Source: Bradyrhizobium ivorense
GTDB lineage: Bacteria; Pseudomonadota; Alphaproteobacteria; Rhizobiales; Xanthobacteraceae
DNA length: 51,860 bases
Assembly: GCF_900696085.1 (NCBI RefSeq)
Contig: NZ_CAADFC020000043.1
Span: forward strand, 1-51,860
Direction: 5' to 3'
Shown here: positions 23,719 through 30,713 of the stretch, one piece after another
Numbering within the stretch: position 1 is the stretch's first letter
Layout: each line of letters starts with the position of its first letter
Notes under the pieces: generated by a model
What the model was told of the DNA's origin: nothing
The model's database searches: none
Seen by the model: only the letters and a program-made list of their open reading frames with translations
Position numbers and translations under genes: made by a program

Positions 23719-24939
23719 CTAGCCCGCAGGCCCGGTGTCCTCGATGATCGGGCCGAACAGCTCCCAGCGTTCGCCGTTGAACCGCATCATCTGCATCTGC
23801 TTGTTGATGCGGTAGTCGTTCCGCCCCGTCGTGATCGACATGCCGGGCAGCGCCAGACTCGGCACGAACTTCTTCAGGCTGGTCACCTGCTTCATCAGGC
23901 TCTCGCGGGTGAGGTCGTCGCCGCACTGCTTCAGCACCTGGACCAAGAGCTCGGCGGTCGCATAGCCGTAGGTGTTGACGGTGTTGAGCTTGTCACCTTC
24001 GGGATAGTACTTATCCATGAAGGCGAAATAGGCCTTGATGCCGGGATCGTCCTTCCACTGCGGATCGGCGGGATCCTTGCCGTAATTGGTCGAGATGATG
24101 CCCTTGGAGATGTCGAGGCCGGCCGGCTTCAGCGTCGCCGACACCGGGCTCGCATTGATGTCGAGGATGTGCACCGGATTCCAGGCGAGGTCGGCGACCT
24201 TGCGGATCGCCTGCGCGGCAAATTTCGGCGTCGACGCGTTGTAGAGCAGGTCGACCCCCGCTGCCTTCAGCTTGACGATCTGCGAGTCGACCGTCGGGTC
24301 GGTGAGCTCGTAGGAGGCTTCGGCGACGATCATGCTCGCGGCCTTTTCGCCGAGCCCGGTCTTCAGGCCGGCGATGTAGTCGCGGCCGAGATCGTCGTTC
24401 TGGTAGAAGATGCCGATCTTGGCGTTCGGGTGATTGGCCAAAATGTATTTGGCGTAGATGCGGCCCTCGGACTGGTAGTTCGGATTGTAGGCGATCGTCC
24501 ACGGTGCATTCTGCGGATCGGAGAAGCGCGAGGCGCCGGTCGAGGCCAAGAGCTGCGGCACCTTCTTGGCATTCAGGTATTTCTGCACGGCGGCATTCGA
24601 CGGCGTGCCGATGATCTGGAAGGTGAACAGCACCTCGTCGCCCTCGACCAGCTTGCGCACCTGCTCGACCGCCTTCGGCGGCGAATAGGCATCGTCATAC
24701 TGGATCAGGTTCAGCTTGCGGCCGTTGATGCCGCCCTGATCGTTGATCATCTTGAAGTAGGCGGCCTGGGTCTTGCCGATGCCGGCATAGGCGGATGCGG
24801 GGCCCGAGAACGGCACGGTCTGGCCGATCTTGATCTCGGTGTCGGTGGCGCCGATGTCGTATTTCTTCTGCGCGGTCGCTGATGTAACCGACAACGCGAT
24901 CGCGAGCGTCGTCGCAGCGAGCAGTTGCACGCTTCTCAT
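23719..24939 (-). CDS. LivK-like ABC transporter substrate-binding protein (paralogue 2)
   Basis: A 406-residue binding protein, the upstream member of the tandem LivK-like pair. The signal peptide (LLAATTLAIALSVTSATAQ) leads to EIKIGQTVPFSGPASAYAGI, and the hinge blocks EASYELTDPTVDSQIVKLK and STNYGKDPADPQWKDDPG are shared with paralogue 1. Differences cluster in pocket-facing parts such as LLYNASTPKFAAQ against LFFSASTPKQAAQ, which may mean different ligands. A GGGAGG site stands seven bases before the ATG. The conserved leader block lies just upstream of it. No transporter membrane or ATPase genes are adjacent. Confidence 0.88.
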   Translation of the reverse strand: MRSVQLLAATTLAIALSVTSATAQKKYDIGATDTEIKIGQTVPFSGPASAYAGIGKTQAAYFKMINDQGGINGRKLNLIQYDDAYSPPKAVEQVRKLVEGDEVLFTFQIIGTPSNAAVQKYLNAKKVPQLLASTGASRFSDPQNAPWTIAYNPNYQSEGRIYAKYILANHPNAKIGIFYQNDDLGRDYIAGLKTGLGEKAASMIVAEASYELTDPTVDSQIVKLKAAGVDLLYNASTPKFAAQAIRKVADLAWNPVHILDINASPVSATLKPAGLDISKGIISTNYGKDPADPQWKDDPGIKAYFAFMDKYYPEGDKLNTVNTYGYATAELLVQVLKQCGDDLTRESLMKQVTSLKKFVPSLALPGMSITTGRNDYRINKQMQMMRFNGERWELFGPIIEDTGPAG

Positions 24940-24956
24940 GTCGTGACCTCCCTGTT

Positions 24957-25021
24957 GCCGATGGTCTTGTCCGCCGGGCTCAAGCCGCGGATGTCATCGT
25001 TGCAGGAATGATGGAGGAACG
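24957..25021 (-). promoter_or_regulatory. Conserved leader upstream of LivK-like paralogue 2
   Basis: Two blocks, GCCGATGGTCTTGTCCGC (24957-24974) and GGAATGATGGAGGAACG (25005-25021) on the plus strand, repeat the arrangement found upstream of paralogue 1. The first block is only a few bases from the GGGAGG ribosome site of the gene, so it lies in or next to the 5' untranslated RNA. Confidence 0.6.
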
Positions 25022-25064
25022 GTCGTGGCATTGCAAGGCAATGCCACCAGCGCGCTGTGTCGCG

Positions 25065-25427
25065 TCAAGCCAGCCAGAGCAGGATCAACGCGACTGCCGC
25101 GGGCGCGGCTTGCACATAGAGGATGCGCCGGCTCACGGTGGCGGCGCCATAGGCGCCGGCAACGATCACGCAGAGCAGGAAGAATGTCTTGATCTGGATT
25201 GCGAAGCCGGGATTGCCGTGCACAAGGCCCCAAATCAGCCCGGCGGCAAGAAAGCCGTTATAGAGGCCCTGATTGGCCGCGAGCACCGCCGAGTCGGTCG
25301 CCTTCTCGATCGAGTTGCGGAACGTCTTCAGCCCGAGCGGCTTGGTCCAGAGAAACATCTCCAGCACCAGGAAGTAGATGTGCAGCGCGGCCACCACCGC
25401 GACCAGGATATTGGCTAGCAAGAGCAT
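25065..25427 (-). CDS. DUF1304 family small membrane protein
   Basis: A 120-residue protein of the DUF1304 family with about four membrane spans (LLLANILVAVVAALHIYFLVLE, YNGFLAAGLIWGLVHG, FFLLCVIVAGAYGAATV, AAPAAVALILLWLA). The conserved family pieces are LWTKPLGLKTF and LAANQGLYNGFLA. The ATG at 25427 is chosen because GGGGGA lies seven bases upstream; a TTG at 25445 in the same frame is inferior. The function of the family is unknown. The gene starts next to the two-hairpin repeat at 25445-25543. Confidence 0.82.
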   Translation of the reverse strand: MLLLANILVAVVAALHIYFLVLEMFLWTKPLGLKTFRNSIEKATDSAVLAANQGLYNGFLAAGLIWGLVHGNPGFAIQIKTFFLLCVIVAGAYGAATVSRRILYVQAAPAAVALILLWLA

Positions 25428-25444
25428 GATGCGGTCCCCCAACA

Positions 25445-25543
25445 ATCATGATGCGATTGGAAATAATCGCATCATGATTCCCATCTCTTTGTTTGAGCAT
25501 GATCTTTTCGGAAAACCGGTCTCCACTTTTCCGGATCATGCTC
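25445..25543. repeat. Composite two-hairpin repeat, family F, copy 2 (inverted)
   Basis: Hairpin 2 comes first here: a perfect 14-bp inverted repeat ATCATGATGCGATT / AATCGCATCATGAT (25445-25478). Then a spacer ending CTTTGTTT leads to hairpin 1 (25495-25543), GAGCATGATCTTTTCGGAAA ... TTTTCCGGATCATGCTC. The order and spacer mirror the copies at 5032 and 40083 read on the other strand. Confidence 0.9.
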
Positions 25544-25619
25544 TAACGGAATTCGGGTGGACGCTAGCACGCGGGCGGTGAAATGTATGTGCAGCGATAC
25601 CGATTCCCGAGTGACTGAT

Positions 25620-26144
25620 ATGGCCACTGCCAGGACACCCCAGACCTTCAACCTCGATCGCCTCACGACGCCGATCGGCACGGCACTGCTGGTGACCGAT
25701 GACGGCGGCGTGCTGCGCGCGCTGGATTGGGACGATTACGAAGGGCGAATGCTGGAGCTGCTGCGGCTGCATTACGGCCCGGTGACGCTGCGCGACGGCC
25801 GCGCGCCGGCGGAGATGCGCAAGGCGCTGAGCGACTATTTCAAGGGCGATCTCGATCGCCTCACTGACGTGACGTGGCGCGTCGCCGGCACGCCGTTCCA
25901 GCAGAAGGTCTGGCATGCGCTGCCGAAGATCCGGCCCGGCACCACCATGAGCTACGGCGCGCTGGCCGCGAAGCTGAAGGTGCCGAACGCGATGCGCGCG
26001 GTCGGCCACGCCAACGGCAGCAACCCGATCAGCGTCGTCGTGCCCTGCCACCGCCTGATCGGCGCCAACGGCTCGCTGGTGAAGTATGGCGGCGGCCTGG
26101 AGCGCAAGCGCTGGCTGCTGCGGCATGAAGGCGTAGAAATATAA
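25620..26144 (+). CDS. ogt: Methylated-DNA--protein-cysteine methyltransferase
   Basis: A 174-residue DNA repair protein that removes methyl groups from O6-methylguanine in a suicide reaction. The acceptor is Cys143 in VVPCHRLIG, the arginine-finger helix is NAMRAVGHANGSNPI, and the C-terminal GGLERKRWLLRHEG is standard. An N-terminal RNase-H-like lobe is present, without an Ada-type regulatory domain, which fits Ogt. The ATG at 25620 (MATARTPQTF) was preferred; earlier in-frame Met codons would add residues that do not resemble the family. It is convergent with a small-gene cluster starting 36 bases beyond. Confidence 0.88.
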   Translation: MATARTPQTFNLDRLTTPIGTALLVTDDGGVLRALDWDDYEGRMLELLRLHYGPVTLRDGRAPAEMRKALSDYFKGDLDRLTDVTWRVAGTPFQQKVWHALPKIRPGTTMSYGALAAKLKVPNAMRAVGHANGSNPISVVVPCHRLIGANGSLVKYGGGLERKRWLLRHEGVEI

Positions 26145-26180
26145 CGGGCCGCTTCATCTGCCGATGAGCCCTCGCGGCGA

Positions 26181-26297
26181 TCAGTCGAGATCCTCGCTGG
26201 ACATGGTCCGCAGATCGCGCACGATATAGAGAAATACGATGAGCGAAGGCACCCATGCGAGTATTGCTCCGACCAGCATCGCATCAACCGTCGTCAT
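26181..26297 (-). CDS. Small single-span membrane peptide (38 aa)
   Basis: The minus strand encodes 38 residues starting MTTVDAMLVGAILAWVP and ending RTMSSEDLD, with one hydrophobic span (about 7-26) and a short acidic tail. An excellent ribosome site (AAAGGAGCTCCC before ATG) supports translation. I do not recognise the family. It follows two Cys-rich small genes on the same strand with a 33-base gap, so the three may form one operon. A coding role is inferred from the ribosome site, the membrane segment and the context. Confidence 0.6.
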   Translation of the reverse strand: MTTVDAMLVGAILAWVPSLIVFLYIVRDLRTMSSEDLD

Positions 26298-26330
26298 GGG
26301 AGCTCCTTTGAGTGCCGATGATCCTTGCCG

Positions 26331-26522
26331 TCAGGTCAGTTTCCTCGATGGGATGCGGGTGCCGGGGAAGGGATAGAGCCACTTCCAGTAGGCCTTGTTG
26401 CGCTCCAACTGCTGCTTGTAGCTCTCGCGGCACTTCACCGAGCAAAATTGCTGGAAATGCCAGCTGTGCCGGATGAGCCCGAAGGGGCGCTTGCATCCCG
26501 GATTCCCGCAACGGCAGGTCAT
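26331..26522 (-). CDS. Small Cys-rich protein with TRASH/FCS-like finger (63 aa)
   Basis: A 63-residue protein starting MTCRCGNPGCKRPFG. Cys5-x4-Cys10, then Cys27-x3-Cys31 in QQFCSVKCRESY form a likely treble-clef metal site of the FCS/TRASH/MYM type, followed by a basic, aromatic tail (YKQQLERNKAYWKWLYPFPG). Its ATG overlaps the stop of the preceding 54-residue gene (ATGA), so the two are translationally coupled. No family name comes to mind. Metal or nucleic-acid binding is an inference from the finger pattern only. Confidence 0.65.
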   Translation of the reverse strand: MTCRCGNPGCKRPFGLIRHSWHFQQFCSVKCRESYKQQLERNKAYWKWLYPFPGTRIPSRKLT

Positions 26523-26683
26523 GACGCTACCTCCGCATTGGCACGCCGAAGCCAGCGAACGAACTCCTCCTGGCCTTTGTAAAAGCAGAGGCGCCCGCAG
26601 TAGCGTTCACCTGCCGGATTTCGCAAACTGATGACCTTGGGGTCTTCGCTGTCACACTGGGCGCAGCGCGGTTCCGCACGCAT
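26519..26683 (-). CDS. Small TRASH-like zinc-finger protein (54 aa)
   Basis: A 54-residue protein starting MRAEPRCAQCDSEDPK. The four cysteines are spaced Cys7-x2-Cys10-x18-Cys29-x3-Cys33 (ERYCGRLCFYKG), close to the C-x2-C-x19-22-C-x3-C spacing of TRASH-type treble-clef fingers used in metal sensing and trafficking. A GAGGAAGG site lies a few bases ahead of the ATG. It is the first of three tiny genes and may be cotranscribed with the regulator genes upstream (168 bases away). The assignment rests on the cysteine pattern; the biological role is unknown. Confidence 0.65.
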   Translation of the reverse strand: MRAEPRCAQCDSEDPKVISLRNPAGERYCGRLCFYKGQEEFVRWLRRANAEVAS

Positions 26684-26851
26684 GGCGACCTTCCTCCCGA
26701 GGAATTGCCATTACCAATCAAAATGTCTGATGCTGTGCTTGTCGTCGATCTACGTCGAAGGACGACGATGCGAAATCTCGCGCCATCACCGTCCGGGTTC
26801 AACTTGTCCTGATGTTTCGCGGCATCATCCTTGCGTATATCCGGTTTGAAC

Positions 26852-27241
26852 TCATTCGCGCGCCGCGGTGCCGGGCTGCGCCAGGGCCGCATCGAGGCAT
26901 TTGATCAGCTCCTCCCCGTCGAAGGGCTTGATCAGAAAGCAGATCGCTCCCGCCCTCAGGGCCCGCGCGCGATCGCTTTCGACGGAGAAGGCGGTGACGA
27001 AAATGAACGGAACGCGCCGTCCGTTGGCAATCAGGTGGCTCTGCAGATCGAGCCCGCTCATGGCCGGCATCCTGACATCCGCTATCACGCAGGACGTCTC
27101 ATCCAGTTGGGGCGAGTGCAGGAATTCCTCCGCTGACGCGTAGCTCTCGACCGCGTAGCCCAGCGACCTGACGAGATTGTGGGTCGCGGTGCGAACCGAC
27201 CTGTCATCGTCGATGACGGATATCATTGGCGGGTTGGACAA
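26852..27241 (-). CDS. Receiver-only response regulator (FixJ-type receiver)
   Basis: A 129-residue protein consisting of one receiver domain and a short tail. The acidic pocket is VIDDD (about 9-13), the phospho-acceptor is Asp55 in VIADVRMPAMSG, the switch Thr lies in FVTAF and the Lys in FLIKPFDGEE. There is no output domain. The start is a TTG at 27241 (MSNPPMISVIDDD) with GAAGGA five bases upstream; an ATG at 27226 is the alternative. It lies 93 bases downstream of a FixJ-like regulator and its kinase, and may act as a phosphate sink or a bridge to another output. Confidence 0.82.
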   Translation of the reverse strand: MSNPPMISVIDDDRSVRTATHNLVRSLGYAVESYASAEEFLHSPQLDETSCVIADVRMPAMSGLDLQSHLIANGRRVPFIFVTAFSVESDRARALRAGAICFLIKPFDGEELIKCLDAALAQPGTAARE

Positions 27242-27334
27242 GGAGGTCCTTCCTGGGGACGGCCAGAGTGCCCCCTGGTCTGTGCGATTGCGCGGAAGCA
27301 CAGTGCGTCGCCAATCAGGATCGGAGAATCATAC

Positions 27335-28009
27335 TTAGGTTTGCGGCTCGCCAGATCCGGGTCCGATCCGGAGAATCTGCGCCATCCTGACCAGGTCCGG
27401 TAACGACTTTGCCGCCATTTTCCGCATGATGTGCCCGCGGTGTATCTTCACGGTGATCTCGGCCACGCCGATTTCGGCGGCGACCTGCTTGTTCATCAGC
27501 CCGGCCGTGACGAGCGTCATGATCTGACGCTCGCGGGTGGATAGGGTCGCGAAGGCTCCGCGCAGGTTTGCGAGAGTTTTGGCTTCATCACGACGATTTC
27601 TGTCGCGCTCGATCGCCGTCGTGACGGCATCCAGCATGTCCTGGTCGCGGAAGGGCTTGGTCAGGAAGTCGACAGCACCGGCCTTCATGGCCCTGACCGT
27701 CATCGGGATATCGCCATGGCCCGTCATGAAGATGATCGGAATATGAACGTCGGCCTTCGCCAGCTCCGCCTGAAAGTCCAGGCCGCTCAGCCGGGGCAGC
27801 CTGATGTCGAGGATCAGGCAGCTCGGGACATCCGGGGGCTTGTGCCGCAGAAATTCATGGGCCGACCCGAACGCCTCAGTTCGTAGCCCGACGGACCGGA
27901 AAAGATTGCTCAGCGCGTCTCGCACCGACGCGTCGTCGTCGACGACGAACACGGTCGGTTCGTCGGCGTTTGCGGGAGTGGGGGGCAATGCCGGGCGTCC
28001 GGTCATCAT
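27335..28009 (-). CDS. FixJ-family response regulator (receiver + LuxR HTH)
   Basis: A 224-residue transcription regulator. The receiver shows FVVDDD (21-26), phospho-acceptor Asp68 in LILDIRLPRLSG, FMTGHGD and FLTKPFRDQ. After a short linker a LuxR-type helix-turn-helix begins at LSTRERQIMTLVTAGLMNKQ and runs through VAEITVKIHRGHIMRKM. This is the FixJ/NodW layout. Its ATG overlaps the TGA of the upstream kinase gene by four bases (ATGA), so the two are cotranslated and form a cognate pair. FixJ itself is a known oxygen-signal regulator, but the kinase here lacks a visible haem PAS signature, so another signal is likely. Confidence 0.88.
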   Translation of the reverse strand: MMTGRPALPPTPANADEPTVFVVDDDASVRDALSNLFRSVGLRTEAFGSAHEFLRHKPPDVPSCLILDIRLPRLSGLDFQAELAKADVHIPIIFMTGHGDIPMTVRAMKAGAVDFLTKPFRDQDMLDAVTTAIERDRNRRDEAKTLANLRGAFATLSTRERQIMTLVTAGLMNKQVAAEIGVAEITVKIHRGHIMRKMAAKSLPDLVRMAQILRIGPGSGEPQT

Positions 28010-29754
28010 GCATGATCCTCTTCACGCAGAGGCAGGGTGAACTGGAATGTGGCGCCGTGGCCGGCATTTCCGGCCACGGACAGGCGGCCTCGATGGGCCT
28101 CGATGATCGAGCGGCAGATCGACAACCCCATTCCCATACCGCTGGCTTTGGTGCTGTAGAAGGCGTCGAACAGCCGCTCGGCATTCTCGGTTGCGATCCC
28201 GACGCCACAATCGGTGACCGTGACCAGGATTTGCCCGGCATCGTCATGGCGTGTCCGGATCACGAGTTCGCGCGGCCTGTCCGTGACCGGCTGCATCGCC
28301 TCGATGCCGTTGACGACCAGGTTGAGGATGACTTGCTGCAGTTGGATGCGGTCGGCGACGACCGGCGGAAGCCCCGGAGTGAGGTCCAGCTGCAGGGATA
28401 TCCGGTGGCTTTGCAGTTCATGTTGCACCAGGCCGATCACCTCGTTGATGACTTCATTGACGTCGAGCGGCGCCTTCTGATCGGTCGTCTTGTTCACCAG
28501 CGCGCGGACGCGCTGGATGACCTCGCCGGCCCGGTTGCCGTCGCTGATGATCAACCGGACCGCTCCGCGCGCTTCGTTCAGATCGGGGGTCTCCCGGTTG
28601 AGCCAGCGCAGGCATGCCGCGGCATTGGTGACCACGGCGGCAAGCGGCTGGTTTACTTCATGGGCGATTGATGCGGCGAGTTCGCCGAGCGCCGTCACGC
28701 GCGTGACGTGTGCGAGGTTGGTCTGCGCTTCATGCAATTCAGCCTCGGCTCGCTTGCGGGCAGTCACGTCGGTGACCGCTCCGACAAATTCGGTGTCGCC
28801 CGAGATGCCCGTCACCGCATGTGCCCGGGCGTGGACATATTTGATCGCCCCGTCCGGCATCAGCAATCGGTAGCTGTGCTCGAAGTCCCTGAGGTCGCGC
28901 GAGGCGCGGTCGATGGTCCGTTGCACCCGGGTGCGATCATCCGGATGGACGCGTTGCAGCACCGTGCCATGCTTGATGGAGGGGACCTTGTCGAACTCGA
29001 AGATCCTGAAGGTCTCTTCCGACCAGATGATCTCGCCGCTGGCGACGTGCCAGCCAAAGCTGCCGGTATGGCTCAATCGCTGGGCTTCGGACAGGTACAT
29101 TTCACTCTGTTGCAGGGCATTTTCGGCTTCCTTGCGTTCGGTGATATCCTCGCATGCGATCAGGACAATCAACTGCCCGTCCAGCCGCCGCACGGCCTTG
29201 GCATTCTCACGGACCCAAAGCCTTGAACCGTCCTTGCGGACCTTCCGGATCTCCCAGCTGTGGGTTTGGCCGATGTTGCCGAGGCATGCCGCGACGTTGC
29301 GTTGGACCGCATCCCGGTCTTCGGCGGCAAAGACCCGGAGGACGGATTGTCCGAGCAATTCGTCGACGGTGTAGCCGAGTTGCGCCGCACCGAAGCTGTT
29401 GACCGACAGGACGAGGCCCGTTGCTTCAACCATGAAGTACATGACCGGGTTGTGCTCGAACACCTCCTTCCATTGCGCTTCGCTGTTGCGTAGCGCCTCT
29501 ACCGCGCGCTCTTCGCCGCTGGCCCGGCCGCGCAATGCGGCTTCCATCTGCTTTTGGGTGCGGCCCACCACACGCATCATCAGCAATGCAGCGGCGAGCG
29601 CGGCGATAAGCAGCGCCAAGGCAGCCAGATGGGCGGAAGCCGCGGGCTGCGGACCAAGCAACAGCCCGGCGCAGGTTCCCGCCAAAGCCAGCACCATGCC
29701 GCCGAGCAGCCATTGCTCGGCCGACCAGGACGTCTTGGTCGGATTGCGCATCAT
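28006..29754 (-). CDS. Membrane PAS-PAS sensor histidine kinase
   Basis: About 582 residues from the ATG at 29754. Two N-terminal spans (LLGGMVLALAGTCAGLLLG and HLAALALLIAALAAALLMM) are followed by two PAS domains (NPVMYFMVEATGLVLSVN; SFGWHVASGEIIWSEETFRIF), each ending in a PAC block with DITERKEAE or DVTARKRAE. The HisKA site is SIAHEVNQPLAAVV (His370 if counted from a GTG at 29769) and the ATPase boxes are NLVVNGIEAM, DCGVGI and GMGMGLSI. The HEVNQPLAAV form is typical of the FixL/NodV/DctB-like kinases. It heads an operon with the FixJ-like gene. No haem-binding FixL histidine signature was recognised in the PAS domains. Confidence 0.85.
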   Translation of the reverse strand: MMRNPTKTSWSAEQWLLGGMVLALAGTCAGLLLGPQPAASAHLAALALLIAALAAALLMMRVVGRTQKQMEAALRGRASGEERAVEALRNSEAQWKEVFEHNPVMYFMVEATGLVLSVNSFGAAQLGYTVDELLGQSVLRVFAAEDRDAVQRNVAACLGNIGQTHSWEIRKVRKDGSRLWVRENAKAVRRLDGQLIVLIACEDITERKEAENALQQSEMYLSEAQRLSHTGSFGWHVASGEIIWSEETFRIFEFDKVPSIKHGTVLQRVHPDDRTRVQRTIDRASRDLRDFEHSYRLLMPDGAIKYVHARAHAVTGISGDTEFVGAVTDVTARKRAEAELHEAQTNLAHVTRVTALGELAASIAHEVNQPLAAVVTNAAACLRWLNRETPDLNEARGAVRLIISDGNRAGEVIQRVRALVNKTTDQKAPLDVNEVINEVIGLVQHELQSHRISLQLDLTPGLPPVVADRIQLQQVILNLVVNGIEAMQPVTDRPRELVIRTRHDDAGQILVTVTDCGVGIATENAERLFDAFYSTKASGMGMGLSICRSIIEAHRGRLSVAGNAGHGATFQFTLPLREEDHA

Positions 29755-30123
29755 CGGCAGCACCAGCACTTAGCCATCATGGGCCGCGCTGCGTCGCTAG
29801 GTGACCGCTACCATCAGCGGCGACAACGTCGCCCTCCTAACAGGCTGCATATTAGCAGCTTTCTTGCCGTCGGGACGAGATCATGCGGGCCTTCGGCAAT
29901 CCGCGGGGCGAGGCGTCGGATCGCGTGGAAAGCGAAACCGTCTGACGCTCAGGTTCAGGTTGCGGCCAAACCAAAGTATGTCGTCCCCATCCGAATGTAA
30001 CGGCCGGATCAACCTCCGTTCAATGGCCCATTGCTTCCCGGCGACTACGCTCACTGGGTAACTCGAGAGCAGTAGAGGCGTACCGAATTCAGCAGTCGCC
30101 GATCAGAGATCTGGAGGTTGAAA
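29755..30123. other. Non-coding stretch upstream of the kinase operon
   Basis: About 370 bases between the divergent kinase gene and a small plus-strand gene. Overlapping reading frames here lack ribosome sites and recognisable products. It presumably holds the kinase promoter, but I found no clear promoter or operator. The last bases before 30124 carry TGGAGG, the ribosome site of the next gene. Confidence 0.5.
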
Positions 30124-30384
30124 ATGCCGAGCGCTCCCCTGCATTTGATCCTTTGCTCCGACGATGTCGAACGCGAGGTAAGGCGTCAACCAGGCGACCG
30201 CAGCTTCCACGTGATCGACGGCGGCAAGCAAACGGCGAGCGTGCCGGCCGACAACCCCTGGATCGATCTGCTCGACGTCTTCGATCTGGGCGTGGTGCTC
30301 TGTCAGGCCAGCTACCTGGCCTTGATTGGCGCGAGCCTGGCGGCGCTGGAGCCACACTTCGACGTGTTGGATCCGCGGGCGTAG
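30124..30384 (+). CDS. Small hypothetical protein (86 aa)
   Basis: A possible 86-residue protein, MPSAPLHLILCSDDVEREVR at the start, with hydrophobic stretches LLDVFDLGVVLCQASYLALIGASLAALE later on. The start is supported by GGAGG about eight bases upstream of the ATG. The opposite strand is also open through this region, but it reads as an Arg/Gln-rich shadow. I do not recognise a family and see no operon partner, so this is a prediction based mainly on the ribosome site and composition. Confidence 0.45.
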   Translation: MPSAPLHLILCSDDVEREVRRQPGDRSFHVIDGGKQTASVPADNPWIDLLDVFDLGVVLCQASYLALIGASLAALEPHFDVLDPRA

Positions 30385-30713
30385 GCCGCCCCGGATTTTA
30401 GGTCCGGCAGGCTGCCGGGACCGAAGCGCTGGGCCGCTCACGCCTGACCGCGCAAGACGGGTCCGATAACAGCCTCCGTGAGAGCCCGGAATCCATTCCC
30501 CGTCTAGCCCCGGCCCTGATGGATTCCGGGCTCAGTCCCTGCGGCGCTCCGCGCTGCGGTTTGGCCTTCGCAAATTTGCAGCATTTTTTTCGAAAGATTC
30601 CGGGTTCCCTTTAGCCCGTCCTGAAGCACCTGATCGTTGGACCGGCTCGGCAGCGGCGTCGCTCGCTAGAATTGTGCGTTGGTTCGCGCAGCGACAGTTC
30701 AGGGCCGGTTGTC
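30385..30713. other. Non-coding stretch upstream of the glucan-synthase-like operon
   Basis: No convincing gene. It contains a long inverted repeat at 30482-30533 and a short AT-rich run (CAGCATTTTTTTCG) near 30580 that may belong to a promoter of the operon at 30714. Confidence 0.5.
30482..30533. repeat. Inverted repeat GAGCCCGGAATCCAT
   Basis: A perfect 15-bp inverted repeat (GAGCCCGGAATCCAT at 30482-30496, ATGGATTCCGGGCTC at 30519-30533) separated by 22 bases. It is unlike families A-F. It may be a terminator for the small gene at 30124 or another dispersed element; only one copy occurs in the window. Confidence 0.7.
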
